A stretch of 64,000 bases of DNA from the NCBI GenBank assembly GCA_050485405.1, contig JBJHBI010000012.1, forward strand, positions 1 to 64,000. Direction: 5' to 3'. This DNA is from Saliniramus sp050485405 (GTDB taxonomy: Bacteria > Pseudomonadota > Alphaproteobacteria > Rhizobiales > Beijerinckiaceae). The translations under genes and the position numbers were made by a program. The notes under the pieces were generated by a model, which was given only the letters and a program-made list of their open reading frames with translations, made no database searches and was not told the origin of the DNA. This document shows, piece by piece, positions 10,092-18,240 of the stretch (positions within the stretch are counted from its first letter, which is position 1; every line of letters starts with the position of its first letter).

Positions 10092-10520
10092 ATGGGCAAA
10101 GCCGTGGATCACAACGACCTCAAGGCGCCCGATCAGGCCGCGATCCAGGCGATCGCCGATGCGGCCTTCGCCGATCTGCCGGAGGAATTCCGCAATCTGT
10201 GCGGTGAGATCGTCATCCAGATCGCCGAATTTCCCGCCGAGGACGTCCTGCAGGAACTGGGCGCCGAATCACCCTTCGACATTCTCGGCCTCTTCCAGGG
10301 GATCGGGCTCGCCCAGGGCGGGGGCATCGACGGCATCTTCTCCGCCGGTCACGAGCCCAACCTGATCTGGCTCTACCGCCGGCCGATCCTCGATTACTGG
10401 GCCGAGCACGACGAAACGCTGGGCGCCATCGTCTCGCACGTCCTCATCCACGAGATCGGCCACCATTTCGGCCTGTCCGACGAGGATATGGAAGCGATAG
10501 AGGCCGCTGCGGGGGATTGA
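10092..10520 (+). CDS. Metallopeptidase family protein (zincin-like, DUF1025)
   Basis: This 142-residue protein carries HEIGHHFGLSDEDM near its C-terminus, a short zincin-type HExxH motif, which together with its size places it in the zincin-like metallopeptidase family formerly called DUF1025. The true substrate is unknown and peptidase activity is not established for most members. The ATG at 10092 follows GAGG; a GTG at 10080 overlapping the YihY stop and an ATG at 10086 are alternatives. It is probably co-transcribed with the YihY gene. Confidence 0.82.
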   Translation: MGKAVDHNDLKAPDQAAIQAIADAAFADLPEEFRNLCGEIVIQIAEFPAEDVLQELGAESPFDILGLFQGIGLAQGGGIDGIFSAGHEPNLIWLYRRPILDYWAEHDETLGAIVSHVLIHEIGHHFGLSDEDMEAIEAAAGD

Positions 10521-10533
10521 TCAGCGGCCGGGC

Positions 10534-10863
10534 TCAGAGACTGAGCATGTATGCGATGATGTCGGCGCGGTCCTGGTCGTCCTCGGCATAGTGATCGGGC
10601 AGGAAGGCCTCGAGCGCTGCGGCGCGCTCGGCGTCATCGGTGCCGGCGACGCGGGCTGTTATCCGGGCTGCATTGGCGTGGCAGGAGGCGCAATTGGCCT
10701 CATAGGCCGCCTCGCCGCGGGTCACGTCCCCTTCTTCGACCGCATGAGCCGGCGCGAGCGGCGCCGCTAGCGTGAAGGCGAGTGCGATACCGGCGACGGT
10801 CGCAAAGGTCGTGACGCTTCGATGCGTCCGGGTGCGCAGGTTCTCCAAGATTGCTGAAATCAT
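10534..10863 (-). CDS. Small secreted c-type cytochrome
   Basis: The 109-residue product starts with a Sec-type signal peptide (hydrophobic stretch about 20-40, ending APAHA) and has one haem-attachment motif, CASCH, at about residues 58-62. It is therefore predicted to be a periplasmic mono-haem cytochrome c in electron transfer. Apart from Met in the last helix (AYMLSL), no methionine follows the haem site in the usual sixth-ligand position; the His of LPDHYAEDD could be the ligand instead. It lies downstream of leuC on the same strand but beyond a strong terminator, so it is likely transcribed separately. Confidence 0.82.
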   Translation of the reverse strand: MISAILENLRTRTHRSVTTFATVAGIALAFTLAAPLAPAHAVEEGDVTRGEAAYEANCASCHANAARITARVAGTDDAERAAALEAFLPDHYAEDDQDRADIIAYMLSL

Positions 10864-11003
10864 GATTGTCTCCCCTCATGAAAATTCGACGGTGACGCCG
10901 CAACGCATCCGGCGTGGCCACGGTAAGCGATGCGGACAGGTGAAGGGTAAACCGGATCGCCCGTCACGCAAGCCGCACTTTCCGGCGGGCCGGGCGCGCA
11001 ACG

Positions 11004-11038
11004 AAAAACGCGCGGGATGCACTCGGCATCCCGCGCGT
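11004..11038 (-). terminator. Rho-independent terminator of leuC
   Basis: On the minus strand a perfect 13-bp stem (11008-11020 paired with 11026-11038) with a 5-base loop is followed by a run of T (the A-run at 11004-11008 on the plus strand). It lies 28 bases past the leuC stop. This is one of the clearest intrinsic terminators in the window. Confidence 0.9.
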
Positions 11039-11065
11039 GAATTCAGCATCGCGCCGGCGCGATGA

Positions 11066-12493
11066 TCACGCCATGGCGGGCGTGGCGCCTTCGAACTCGC
11101 GGATATCGACGAAATGACCGGCGATCGCCGCTGCCGCCGCCATGATCGGCGAGACCAGATGCGTACGGCCCTTGAAGCCCTGACGGCCCTCGAAATTGCG
11201 GTTCGAGGTCGAAGCGCAGCGCTCGCCGGCTTCGAGGCGATCGGCATTCATGGCCAGGCACATCGAGCAACCCGGCTCGCGCCATTCGAAACCGGCCTCG
11301 ATGAAGATCTTGTCGAGCCCCTCCGCCTCGGCCTGCAATTTGACGAGGCCCGATCCGGGCACGACCATGGCCTGCACGGTATCGGCGACCTTCTTGCCGG
11401 CGACGATGGCGGCGGCGGCACGCAGATCCTCGATGCGGGCATTGGTGCACGAACCGATGAAGACGCGGTCGAGCTTGATGTCGGTGATCTTGGTGCCCGG
11501 CTTCAGGCCCATATATTCGAGGGCGCGCCATTTGGAGCGGCGCTTGTTCTCGTCGGCGATATCGTCCGGATTGGGGACTTCGCCGGTGACGGAGATCACG
11601 TCCTCGGGGCTCGTCCCCCAGCTCACGATCGGCGGGAGGCTCGCCGCATCGAGGCGGATCTCCTTGTCGAAGACGGCGCCGTCATCCGTCTTGAGGCTCT
11701 CCCAATAGGCGACCGCCCGATCCCAGGCCTCGCCCTTGGGCGCCTTGGGCCGATCCTTGAGATAGGCGTAGGTCTTCTCGTCGGGCGCGATCAGCCCGGC
11801 ACGTGCACCGCCCTCGATCGACATGTTGCAGATCGTCATGCGGCCTTCCATCGAGAGTTCGCGGATGGCTTCGCCGGCATATTCGATCACGTGGCCGGTA
11901 CCGCCTGCGGTCCCGATCTCACCGATGATGGCGAGGATGATGTCCTTCGCGCCCACGCCCGGCGGCAGCTTGCCGTCGACGGTGACGCGCATGTTCTTCG
12001 CCTTGCTCTGGATCAGCGTCTGGGTGGCGAGCACGTGCTCGACCTCGGAGGTGCCGATGCCCTGGGCGAGCGCACCGAAGGCGCCGTGGGTCGAGGTGTG
12101 GCTGTCGCCGCAAACGATCGTGGTGCCGGGCAGGGTGAAGCCCTGTTCGGGCCCGACCACGTGCACGATGCCCTGGCGCGCGTCGCGCTCGTCGTAATAT
12201 TCGACGCCGAACTCGGCCGCGTTCTGCGCGAGCGTCTCGACCTGCACACGGCTCTCGGGATCGGCGATGCCGGCGGAGCGATCGGTGGTGGGGACGTTGT
12301 GGTCGACGACGGCCAGCGTGCGCATCGGCGCGCGCACCTTGCGGCCGGCATTGCGCAGCCCCTCGAAGGCCTGCGGGCTCGTGACCTCGTGCACCAGGTG
12401 GCGGTCGATATAGATGAGGCAGGTCCCGTCGGGCTGGGTCTCGACGACGTGGTCGTCCCAGATCTTGTCGTACATCGTGCGGGGCTTGGTCAT
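11066..12493 (-). CDS. leuC: 3-isopropylmalate dehydratase large subunit
   Basis: LeuC is the aconitase-fold large subunit that, with LeuD, converts 2-isopropylmalate to 3-isopropylmalate in leucine synthesis. The 475 residues match the family. The [4Fe-4S] cluster cysteines are in IGSCTNARIED and GCSMCLAMN, with a further conserved VCGDSHTSTHGAFG segment. The small-subunit gene leuD is not adjacent: an intrinsic terminator follows leuC and the next gene is a cytochrome. The gene is preceded by rplS on the same strand, separated by 206 bases that contain a terminator. Confidence 0.97.
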   Translation of the reverse strand: MTKPRTMYDKIWDDHVVETQPDGTCLIYIDRHLVHEVTSPQAFEGLRNAGRKVRAPMRTLAVVDHNVPTTDRSAGIADPESRVQVETLAQNAAEFGVEYYDERDARQGIVHVVGPEQGFTLPGTTIVCGDSHTSTHGAFGALAQGIGTSEVEHVLATQTLIQSKAKNMRVTVDGKLPPGVGAKDIILAIIGEIGTAGGTGHVIEYAGEAIRELSMEGRMTICNMSIEGGARAGLIAPDEKTYAYLKDRPKAPKGEAWDRAVAYWESLKTDDGAVFDKEIRLDAASLPPIVSWGTSPEDVISVTGEVPNPDDIADENKRRSKWRALEYMGLKPGTKITDIKLDRVFIGSCTNARIEDLRAAAAIVAGKKVADTVQAMVVPGSGLVKLQAEAEGLDKIFIEAGFEWREPGCSMCLAMNADRLEAGERCASTSNRNFEGRQGFKGRTHLVSPIMAAAAAIAGHFVDIREFEGATPAMA

Positions 12494-12641
12494 CCTCGGT
12501 CTCTCCTCGTCCTCCCGGCTGCGGCTTCGAAACGGCCCGGTGCCGGGATTGAAATCCGTCGTGAACCTTTTAGTCGCTCAGTCTCGCGACGATCAAGGGC
12601 GAAAGCATGGCGTGCATGCGCAGGGTGGGGCGCGCAAAACG

Positions 12642-12673
12642 AAAAACGGCGCGGCCTCGCTGGAAGCCGCGCC
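12642..12673 (-). terminator. Rho-independent terminator of rplS
   Basis: On the minus strand GGCGCGGC and GCCGCGCC form an 8-bp perfect stem (12666-12673 with 12648-12655) with a 10-base loop, followed by GTTTTT (A-run 12642-12646 on the plus strand). It sits 27 bases past the rplS stop. Confidence 0.85.
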
Positions 12674-12699
12674 GGATATAACCGAGGGCGGATCGCGCC

Positions 12700-13137
12700 T
12701 CATTCGGCCGCGGACGTACCCTCGGCAGCAGCGGCGGCGGCGGCCTTCTCGGCAGCGATGCGATCCTTGCGCGAAACGCGATTGCGGTCGACGCGCTCGG
12801 CGATGCGGGCGGACTTGCCGCGACGGTCGCGCAGGTAATACAGCTTCGCGCGGCGGACCTTGCCGCGACGCACCAGCTTGATCGACTCGATCAGCGGCGA
12901 ATACAGCGGGAAGACGCGCTCGACACCCTCGCCGTAGGAAATCTTGCGGACGGTGAAGCTCTGGTTGAGCCCGCCGCCATTGCGCGCGATGCACACGCCC
13001 TCATAGGCCTGCACGCGGGTACGCTCGCCTTCGCGAACGCGGACATTGACGATGACCGTATCGCCGGCGTCGAAATCGGGGATTTCCTTGCCGAGCTTTT
13101 CGACCTGCTCTTTCTCGAGCTGTTCGATGATGTTCAT
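12700..13137 (-). CDS. rplS: Large ribosomal subunit protein bL19
   Basis: bL19 sits at the 30S-50S interface of the ribosome. The 145-residue product starts MNIIEQLEKEQ and includes the family stretches IPDFDAGDTVIVNVRVREG, GVCIARNGGGLNQSFTVRK and the basic KVRRAKLYYLRDRRGKSARI. The C-terminus carries an alanine-rich tail, common in alphaproteobacterial L19. The ATG at 13137 is chosen because the longer frame adds 69 unrelated residues. The trmD/rimM genes that often precede it are not here; upstream is a divergent hypothetical gene. Confidence 0.97.
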   Translation of the reverse strand: MNIIEQLEKEQVEKLGKEIPDFDAGDTVIVNVRVREGERTRVQAYEGVCIARNGGGLNQSFTVRKISYGEGVERVFPLYSPLIESIKLVRRGKVRRAKLYYLRDRRGKSARIAERVDRNRVSRKDRIAAEKAAAAAAAEGTSAAE

Positions 13138-13343
13138 GGCGCTTTTTGCTCCAGCCGTTGTATGGCCGCGACGATCACGGCATACGGGATTTCGGCATCC
13201 TGTTTTCAGTTGAGGGCCGGGCCATAACCCAATCTGTGCCGGTTGTCGAGCACAATCGAACACGCGCAGCGAACGGCCCGATCCGCAGAGCTTGCCTGTG
13301 GCCGTGGCGCAGGGCAATCTCGCGCGCCCTTTACGTATCTGCA

Positions 13344-13763
13344 ATGCCCGAGAGAGCCTCCAGCACCACCATGATCCGTCCCGTCCTCGCCTCCCTCGCC
13401 TTCGGCATCGCTTTGACCGCCCTGCTCTTTGCGATCTTCCTCTGGCTCGGCCCGTTCTTCTTTCTGGATGGCCGCCGCCCGTTCCAGATCAATTTCACGC
13501 TCGGTGCCCTCGCCGGGCTGCTGATCGGGATCGCGCTCGCACGATCGCGCGTCATGGGCGTGATCGGGGGATTGCGGGCTCTGGCACTCGTCGCGATACC
13601 CGGCATGCTGGTGATGGCGGCGGTGGCCTCGCACTTTCAGGTTTTCTTTCCCGCACTGGATCCGGCCCTCGACAAAGTCTTCGGCTCGTGGATGCTGTGG
13701 TTCTACGGTTTCCTCATGATCGGCGGCGCGCTCGCGGATGCGTTGCGGCGCAGCCGATCATGA
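13344..13763 (+). CDS. Small membrane protein of unknown function
   Basis: This 139-residue (or 130-residue, from the ATG at 13371) protein has about four hydrophobic segments: an N-terminal helix ending FLWLGPFFFL, a helix with ALAGLLIGIALA, a third around ALVAIPGMLVMAAVA, and a last near WMLWFYGFLMIGGAL. I do not recognise the family. It lies between the divergent rplS and a 3-hydroxyisobutyrate dehydrogenase gene starting 43 bases downstream, with which it could share a transcript. No ribosome-binding site is clear for either start. Confidence 0.6.
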   Translation: MPERASSTTMIRPVLASLAFGIALTALLFAIFLWLGPFFFLDGRRPFQINFTLGALAGLLIGIALARSRVMGVIGGLRALALVAIPGMLVMAAVASHFQVFFPALDPALDKVFGSWMLWFYGFLMIGGALADALRRSRS

Positions 13764-13806
13764 GAACGGCAATGCGAACAAAACATAAGAACGAGGGAGG
13801 ATGACG

Positions 13807-14691
13807 ATGGCGCATATCGGTTTCATCGGTCTGGGGAACATGGGCGGCCCAATGGCGGCCAATCTGGTCAAGGCCGGGCATCGGGTGACGGGTTTCGATC
13901 TCGCGGCGGCATCCTGTGACGCGGCCCGCGCCGCCGGTGTGGCGATCGCGAAGGATGCGCCCGGCGCCGTGGCGGGAGCGGAAGTGGTGATCACCATGCT
14001 CCCCGCCGGCCGGCACGTGACGGGCGTCTTCGCCGAGATCCTGCCCGCGATGGGCGCCGGCGCGCTGATCATCGATTGCTCCACCATCGATGTCGACAGC
14101 GCCCGAAAGGCCCATGCACTCGCCGCCGAGAAGGGCTGCCTCTCGCTCGATGCGCCGGTTTCCGGCGGTGTCGGGGGTGCGCAGGGCGCGACGCTGACCT
14201 TCATGGCGGGAGGTTCCGCAGAGGCCTTCGCGAAGGCCGAGCCGATCCTCCTGCAGATGGGACGAAAGGCGGTGCATTGCGGCGAGGCCGGGGCCGGCCA
14301 GGCGGCGAAGATCTGCAACAACATGATCCTCGGCATCTCCATGATCGGCGTGGCCGAGGCCTTCGTTCTGGCCGAGAAGCTCGGACTGTCGCATCAGGCT
14401 CTGTTCGACGTCTCATCCACCTCGTCGGGACAATGCTGGTCGCTCACGAGCTATTGCCCGGTCCCCGGCCCGGTGCCGGCGAGCCCGGCCAACAACGACT
14501 ACAAACCCGGCTTCGCGGCGGAACTGATGCTCAAGGATCTCGGGCTCGCGCAGGAGGCGGCGCAGGCGAGCGGCGCGACGACGCCGCTCGGCGAACATGC
14601 TCGCGCCATCTACGAGCGCTTCACGCAAGCCGGGAACGAGGGCGTCGATTTCTCCGGCATCGTGCGCCATCTGCGGGAGGGACGCGATTGA
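13807..14691 (+). CDS. mmsB: 3-hydroxyisobutyrate dehydrogenase
   Basis: This NAD-dependent enzyme oxidises 3-hydroxyisobutyrate to methylmalonate semialdehyde in valine breakdown. The 294 residues show the N-terminal Rossmann motif GFIGLGNMGGPMAANL, the substrate loop APVSGGVGGAQGATLTFM and the catalytic lysine segment GAGQAAKICNNM. The ATG at 13807 is chosen because AGGGAGG lies 7 bases upstream; the ATG at 13801 is only one base from that site. The rest of the mmsAB operon is not here, though an isobutyryl-CoA dehydrogenase-like gene is at 6849. Related beta-hydroxyacid dehydrogenases are possible. Confidence 0.88.
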   Translation: MAHIGFIGLGNMGGPMAANLVKAGHRVTGFDLAAASCDAARAAGVAIAKDAPGAVAGAEVVITMLPAGRHVTGVFAEILPAMGAGALIIDCSTIDVDSARKAHALAAEKGCLSLDAPVSGGVGGAQGATLTFMAGGSAEAFAKAEPILLQMGRKAVHCGEAGAGQAAKICNNMILGISMIGVAEAFVLAEKLGLSHQALFDVSSTSSGQCWSLTSYCPVPGPVPASPANNDYKPGFAAELMLKDLGLAQEAAQASGATTPLGEHARAIYERFTQAGNEGVDFSGIVRHLREGRD

Positions 14692-14722
14692 ACCGACGGG
14701 CCACCATCGCCGGTCGACCGGC

Positions 14723-15673
14723 ATGAGCACGAGCGAAACCGACACCGCCCGCGCGGCGGCGGAGCTGCCGGCACATCTGCGCCCCTTCGACGCCACGGCC
14801 TTCGTGCTCTACGCCGCCGTGGTGGGCTCGTGGGGGTTCAGCTGGATCGGATTGCGCATGCAGCTCGGCGTGGTCGCGCCGGAAGTCTCGATCCTGTGGC
14901 GGTTCATGATCGCGGGCGTGGTGATGTGGGTCTGGGTGCTCGCCACCCGCCAGCAGATCGTCTTTCCCGCGCGCCTGCACGCGGCTTTCGTCGCGGTGGG
15001 CGTGACGATGTTCTCGTTCAATTTCATCATGTACTACTATGGCGGCATGACGATCCCCTCGGGGCTCCTCGCGGTCGTCTTCTCGCTCGCAGCGGTGGGC
15101 AATCCGCTGATGGCGGCGCTCTTCCTGCGCCAGCCGATCGCGCCGCGCGTGGCTCTGGGCGGAATGATCGGGGTGCTCGGCGTCGCCTTTCTCTACTGGC
15201 CCGAAATCGCGGGATCGGGCTTTTCCGCCGCCGCCGCGACCGGCCTCGCCCTGTGCCTTCTGGGCACGTTGAGCTTCTCGACGGGCAATATCGTCTCCGG
15301 CATGATCGGCAGCCGGGGCGTACCGCTGATCCCGGCGATCACCTGGAGCATGACCTATTCGGTCGTCTTCCTCTTCTGCCTCAATCTCGCGCGCGGCCAT
15401 GAATTCATCATCGAGCCGAACCTGCGCTATCTCGGCTCGCTGGTCTTTCTGGCGGTGATCTCCTCGGTCGTCGCCTTCGCCGCCTATATCGCGCTCCTGC
15501 GCCGGATCGGCCCCGGGCGGGCGGGATATGCGACGGTGATGTTTCCCGTCGCGGCGCTTTCGGTCTCGACGGTGTTCGAGGGCTATAGCTGGACGCTGAT
15601 CGCGGGAATCGGCGCCGTGCTCGCGCTTCTCGGCAATCTCGTCGTCCTGCGCAATCCGAAATCGGCCTCTTGA
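14723..15673 (+). CDS. EamA/DMT-superfamily transporter
   Basis: This 316-residue permease has about ten membrane segments in two EamA repeats, with GSWGFSWIGLRMQLGVVAPE at the start and a final ALLGNLVVLRN helix. It is probably an exporter of small metabolites; the substrate is unknown. The ATG at 14723 removes a 42-residue extension that overlaps mmsB. With 31 bases between the genes, it may be co-transcribed with the dehydrogenase. It converges on ruvA. Confidence 0.85.
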   Translation: MSTSETDTARAAAELPAHLRPFDATAFVLYAAVVGSWGFSWIGLRMQLGVVAPEVSILWRFMIAGVVMWVWVLATRQQIVFPARLHAAFVAVGVTMFSFNFIMYYYGGMTIPSGLLAVVFSLAAVGNPLMAALFLRQPIAPRVALGGMIGVLGVAFLYWPEIAGSGFSAAAATGLALCLLGTLSFSTGNIVSGMIGSRGVPLIPAITWSMTYSVVFLFCLNLARGHEFIIEPNLRYLGSLVFLAVISSVVAFAAYIALLRRIGPGRAGYATVMFPVAALSVSTVFEGYSWTLIAGIGAVLALLGNLVVLRNPKSAS

Positions 15674-15680
15674 ACCGAGC

Positions 15681-15727
15681 TCAGCGCGCGAGTTCGCGCA
15701 GGTCTCGTCAGCGCGCGAGTTCGCGCA
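15681..15727. repeat. 20-bp direct repeat duplicating the end of ruvA
   Basis: The 20 bases at 15681-15700 (starting TCAGCGCGCGAG) recur exactly at 15708-15727, a period of 27 bases. The second copy is the last six codons plus stop of ruvA; the first lies just beyond the stop, in the gap between the convergent EamA gene and ruvA. It looks like a small tandem duplication of the ruvA 3' end. Confidence 0.9.
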
Positions 15728-16328
15728 ATCCCTGGCGGATCAGCACCTGCGTCGTGGCATCCTCGCCGGCGGATTTCATCGCGGCTGCAATTGCGGCGGA
15801 AGCCTGCATCTGCGGATAGCCCAGATTGACGAGCGCCGAGACGGCATCCGCCACCGCCGAGGGTGCCGCCCCCTCATCCGATCCCGCCTGCGCCACGCGT
15901 GCGAGCGACGGATCAATCGGGGTGAAGGCCGGAGCCTTGTCCCTGAGCTCCGAAATGATGCGCGCGGCGAGCTTGGGGCCGACCCCCGGGCCGCGCGCGA
16001 TCGCCGCCTTGTCGCCGCTCGCCACCGCCTGCGCCACTTCGCCGGGTTCGAGCACCGCGAGAATGCCGAGCGCCACTTTCGCACCCACGCCCTGCACGCT
16101 CTGGAGCAGGCGGAACCATTCCCGCTCGGCTTCGCTGCGAAAGCCGTAGAGGCGGATCATGTCCTCGCGCACATGCGTCTCGATAGCGAGCACCGCCGCC
16201 TCCCCGGCACCGGGGAGCTTCTGCAGGGTGCGGCTCGAGCAATGCACCAGATAGCCCACGCCATGCACGTCGAGGATGAGGTGATCCTCCCCGATCGTGT
16301 CGACGACACCTTTCAGCTTTCCGATCAT
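15708..16328 (-). CDS. ruvA: Holliday junction branch migration protein RuvA
   Basis: RuvA binds four-way junctions as a tetramer and directs the RuvB motor. The 206 residues begin MIGKLKGVVDTIGEDHLILDV (domain I OB fold), have helix-hairpin-helix motifs QSVQGVGAKVALGIL and GPGVGPKLAARIISEL in domain II, an acidic/alanine-rich linker and a C-terminal domain III that contacts RuvB. It lies 6 bases downstream of ruvC. ruvB does not follow: a convergent transporter gene is next, so the motor must be encoded elsewhere. Confidence 0.96.
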   Translation of the reverse strand: MIGKLKGVVDTIGEDHLILDVHGVGYLVHCSSRTLQKLPGAGEAAVLAIETHVREDMIRLYGFRSEAEREWFRLLQSVQGVGAKVALGILAVLEPGEVAQAVASGDKAAIARGPGVGPKLAARIISELRDKAPAFTPIDPSLARVAQAGSDEGAAPSAVADAVSALVNLGYPQMQASAAIAAAMKSAGEDATTQVLIRQGLRELAR

Positions 16329-16334
16329 GCGGGG

Positions 16335-16871
16335 TCAGGCTCCGGCAGTGCCCGTTGCAGCGCGGCGCGTCATCTCTGCGGCGAGATTGCGCGCCTTGCG
16401 CTGATGCGCATGGGCGATGGCGATGGCGAGTGCATCCGCCGCATCGGCGGTGGGCGGGGTCGATTTCGGCAAAAGAATACGCACCATGGCCTGGACCTGT
16501 TTTTTATCAGCATGGCCGACACCGACCACGGTCTTCTTGACCTGATTGGCTCCGTATTCCGCAACGGGCAGACCGGCGAGAGCCGGTACGAGCAACGACA
16601 TGGCGCGGGCATGGCCGAGCTTGAGCGTGGCCTGCGCATCTTTGTTCACGAAGGTCTCCTCGACCGAGACCTCGTCGGGCGCATAAGCCCGCACGATCTC
16701 CCAGATCCCGTCATGCAGTGATCGCAGCCGGCTCGCGAGATCATCCTTGCCGTCGGAGGTCACGACCCCCGATGCGATATAGGAGAGCCTGGTACCCGTG
16801 GCGGCGATCATGCCCCAGCCGGTATTACGCAGGCCGGGATCGAGGCCGAGAATGCGGATCGTGTCGCTCAC
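16335..16871 (-). CDS. ruvC: Crossover junction endodeoxyribonuclease RuvC
   Basis: RuvC resolves Holliday junctions by paired cuts. From the GTG at 16871 the protein is 178 residues (E. coli 173), with AGGA 7 bases upstream; an ATG at 16907 would add 12 atypical residues. The catalytic acids are visible: Asp11 in LGLDPG, Glu71 in SVEETFVN, Asp143 and Asp146 in TADAADALA. The conserved GLRNTGWG and ADKKQVQAMV also fit. It is the first gene of a ruvC-ruvA pair. Confidence 0.95.
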   Translation of the reverse strand: MSDTIRILGLDPGLRNTGWGMIAATGTRLSYIASGVVTSDGKDDLASRLRSLHDGIWEIVRAYAPDEVSVEETFVNKDAQATLKLGHARAMSLLVPALAGLPVAEYGANQVKKTVVGVGHADKKQVQAMVRILLPKSTPPTADAADALAIAIAHAHQRKARNLAAEMTRRAATGTAGA

Positions 16872-16958
16872 GCTCTGTCCTGATTCGCCGAGAAAAGCCG
16901 ATTTCATAGAAGTCGCGGCTTCCGTGCGCGGGGTCAAGCCGGCTTGACAAACTCGCTA

Positions 16959-16973
16959 CGTTATAATGTTACA
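16959..16973. promoter_or_regulatory. Candidate Zur operator upstream of the CobW-family gene
   Basis: CGTTATAATGTTACA matches 12 of 15 bases of the TGTTATAATATAACA-type Zur box as I remember it for alphaproteobacteria. It is centred about 47 bases before the CobW-family start. A TTGACA (16944-16949) lies upstream, but the TATAAT inside the box is only 12 bases from it, too close to pair as a normal promoter. CobW-type zinc chaperones are often repressed by Zur. This is an inference from the motif. Confidence 0.4.
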
Positions 16974-17012
16974 TATCCAACTTCGAAACCTTCCGACTTC
17001 GCGGAGACACGC

Positions 17013-18233
17013 ATGACATCCGATCGCCGCCTGCCCGTCACCGTCCTCTCCGGCTTTCTCGGCGCCGGCAAGACGACGCTGCTCAACCATGTGCTCAACA
17101 ACCGCGAGGGGCGGCGCGTGGCGGTGATCGTCAACGACATGAGCGAGGTCAATATCGATGCCGATCTGGTGCGCGAGGGCGGCGCGGATCTCTCGCGCAC
17201 GGAGGAAAAGCTGGTCGAGATGACCAATGGCTGCATCTGCTGCACCCTGCGCGACGATCTGCTCGCCGAGGTCAAGCGCCTCGCCGCGGCCGGCAAATAC
17301 GATTACCTCCTGATCGAGGGCACCGGCATCGCCGAGCCTTTGCCCGTCGCCGCGACCTTCGATTTCCGCGACGAGAACGACGAGAGCCTCTCCGACGTGG
17401 CGCGGCTCGACACCATGGTCACGGTGGTCGATTGCATCAATCTCCTGCGCGATTACGGTTCGAACGAATTCCTGCGCGATCGCGGCGAGACGGCGGGGGA
17501 AGGCGACGACCGCACGCTGGTCGATCTCCTCGTCGACCAGATCGAATTCGCCGACACGATCGTGCTCAACAAGGTCTCTGACGCCACGCTCGAGCAACGC
17601 GAACTCGCGAAGAAAATCATCATCGCCCTCAACCCGGATGCGAGGCTGATCGAGGCGGATTACGCCCGTGTGCCGATGGCGGAAGTGCTCGATACGGGGC
17701 GATTCGATTTCGAGAAGGCGCAGGAGCATCCTTTGTGGTTCAAAGAGCTCTACGGCCATGCCGAGCATGTGCCGGAGACCGAGGAATACGGTGTCGGCAG
17801 CTTCGTCTACCGCGCCCGCAGGCCCTTCCATCCTGAGAAGTTCAACGCCTTCGTCAACCGTTCCTTCCCCGGCCTCGTGCGCGCCAAGGGCCATTTCTGG
17901 CTCGCGACGCGCCCGGACTGGGTCGGCGAATTGTCGATTGCCGGGGCGGTGTGCCGGGTCACCGCCATGGGTTTCTGGTGGAGCGCCATCCCCAAGAGCC
18001 GCTGGCCCGATCACGAGGAATGGCGCAAGCTGATGAACCGCCACTGGTCGCCGGTCTGGGGCGACCGCCGGCAGGAGCTCGTCTTCATCGGCATCGGCAT
18101 GGACGAGGCGGCGATCCGCGCCGAACTCGATGCCTGCCTCGTCGGCTCGTCGACGGCGCCGGCCTTCGAAGCCGAGGCCTGGTCGAGGCTCCCCGACCCG
18201 TTCCCGGCATGGCGCAGCAACAGGGCGGCGTGA
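17013..18233 (+). CDS. CobW/COG0523-family GTP-dependent metallochaperone
   Basis: COG0523 GTPases deliver metals, often zinc, to client proteins. The 406 residues contain Walker A GFLGAGKTT (14-22), the metal-binding GCICC (Cys74, Cys76, Cys77), a Walker B-like LLIEGTGIAEP, a guanine-specificity motif LNKVSD, and a C-terminal CobW_C domain (about 270-380). The ATG at 17013 has GGAG 7-8 bases upstream. A Zur-like box upstream suggests induction by zinc lack. It converges on ureC with 7 bases between stops; UreG belongs to a related GTPase group, but this is not UreG. Confidence 0.9.
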   Translation: MTSDRRLPVTVLSGFLGAGKTTLLNHVLNNREGRRVAVIVNDMSEVNIDADLVREGGADLSRTEEKLVEMTNGCICCTLRDDLLAEVKRLAAAGKYDYLLIEGTGIAEPLPVAATFDFRDENDESLSDVARLDTMVTVVDCINLLRDYGSNEFLRDRGETAGEGDDRTLVDLLVDQIEFADTIVLNKVSDATLEQRELAKKIIIALNPDARLIEADYARVPMAEVLDTGRFDFEKAQEHPLWFKELYGHAEHVPETEEYGVGSFVYRARRPFHPEKFNAFVNRSFPGLVRAKGHFWLATRPDWVGELSIAGAVCRVTAMGFWWSAIPKSRWPDHEEWRKLMNRHWSPVWGDRRQELVFIGIGMDEAAIRAELDACLVGSSTAPAFEAEAWSRLPDPFPAWRSNRAA

Positions 18234-18240
18234 GGCGCCG

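Noticed and set aside
16944..16967. TTGACA and TATAAT as a sigma70 promoter of the CobW-family gene
   Set aside because: The two hexamers are only 12 bases apart, too close for one promoter; the TATAAT is better explained as part of the Zur-like palindrome.
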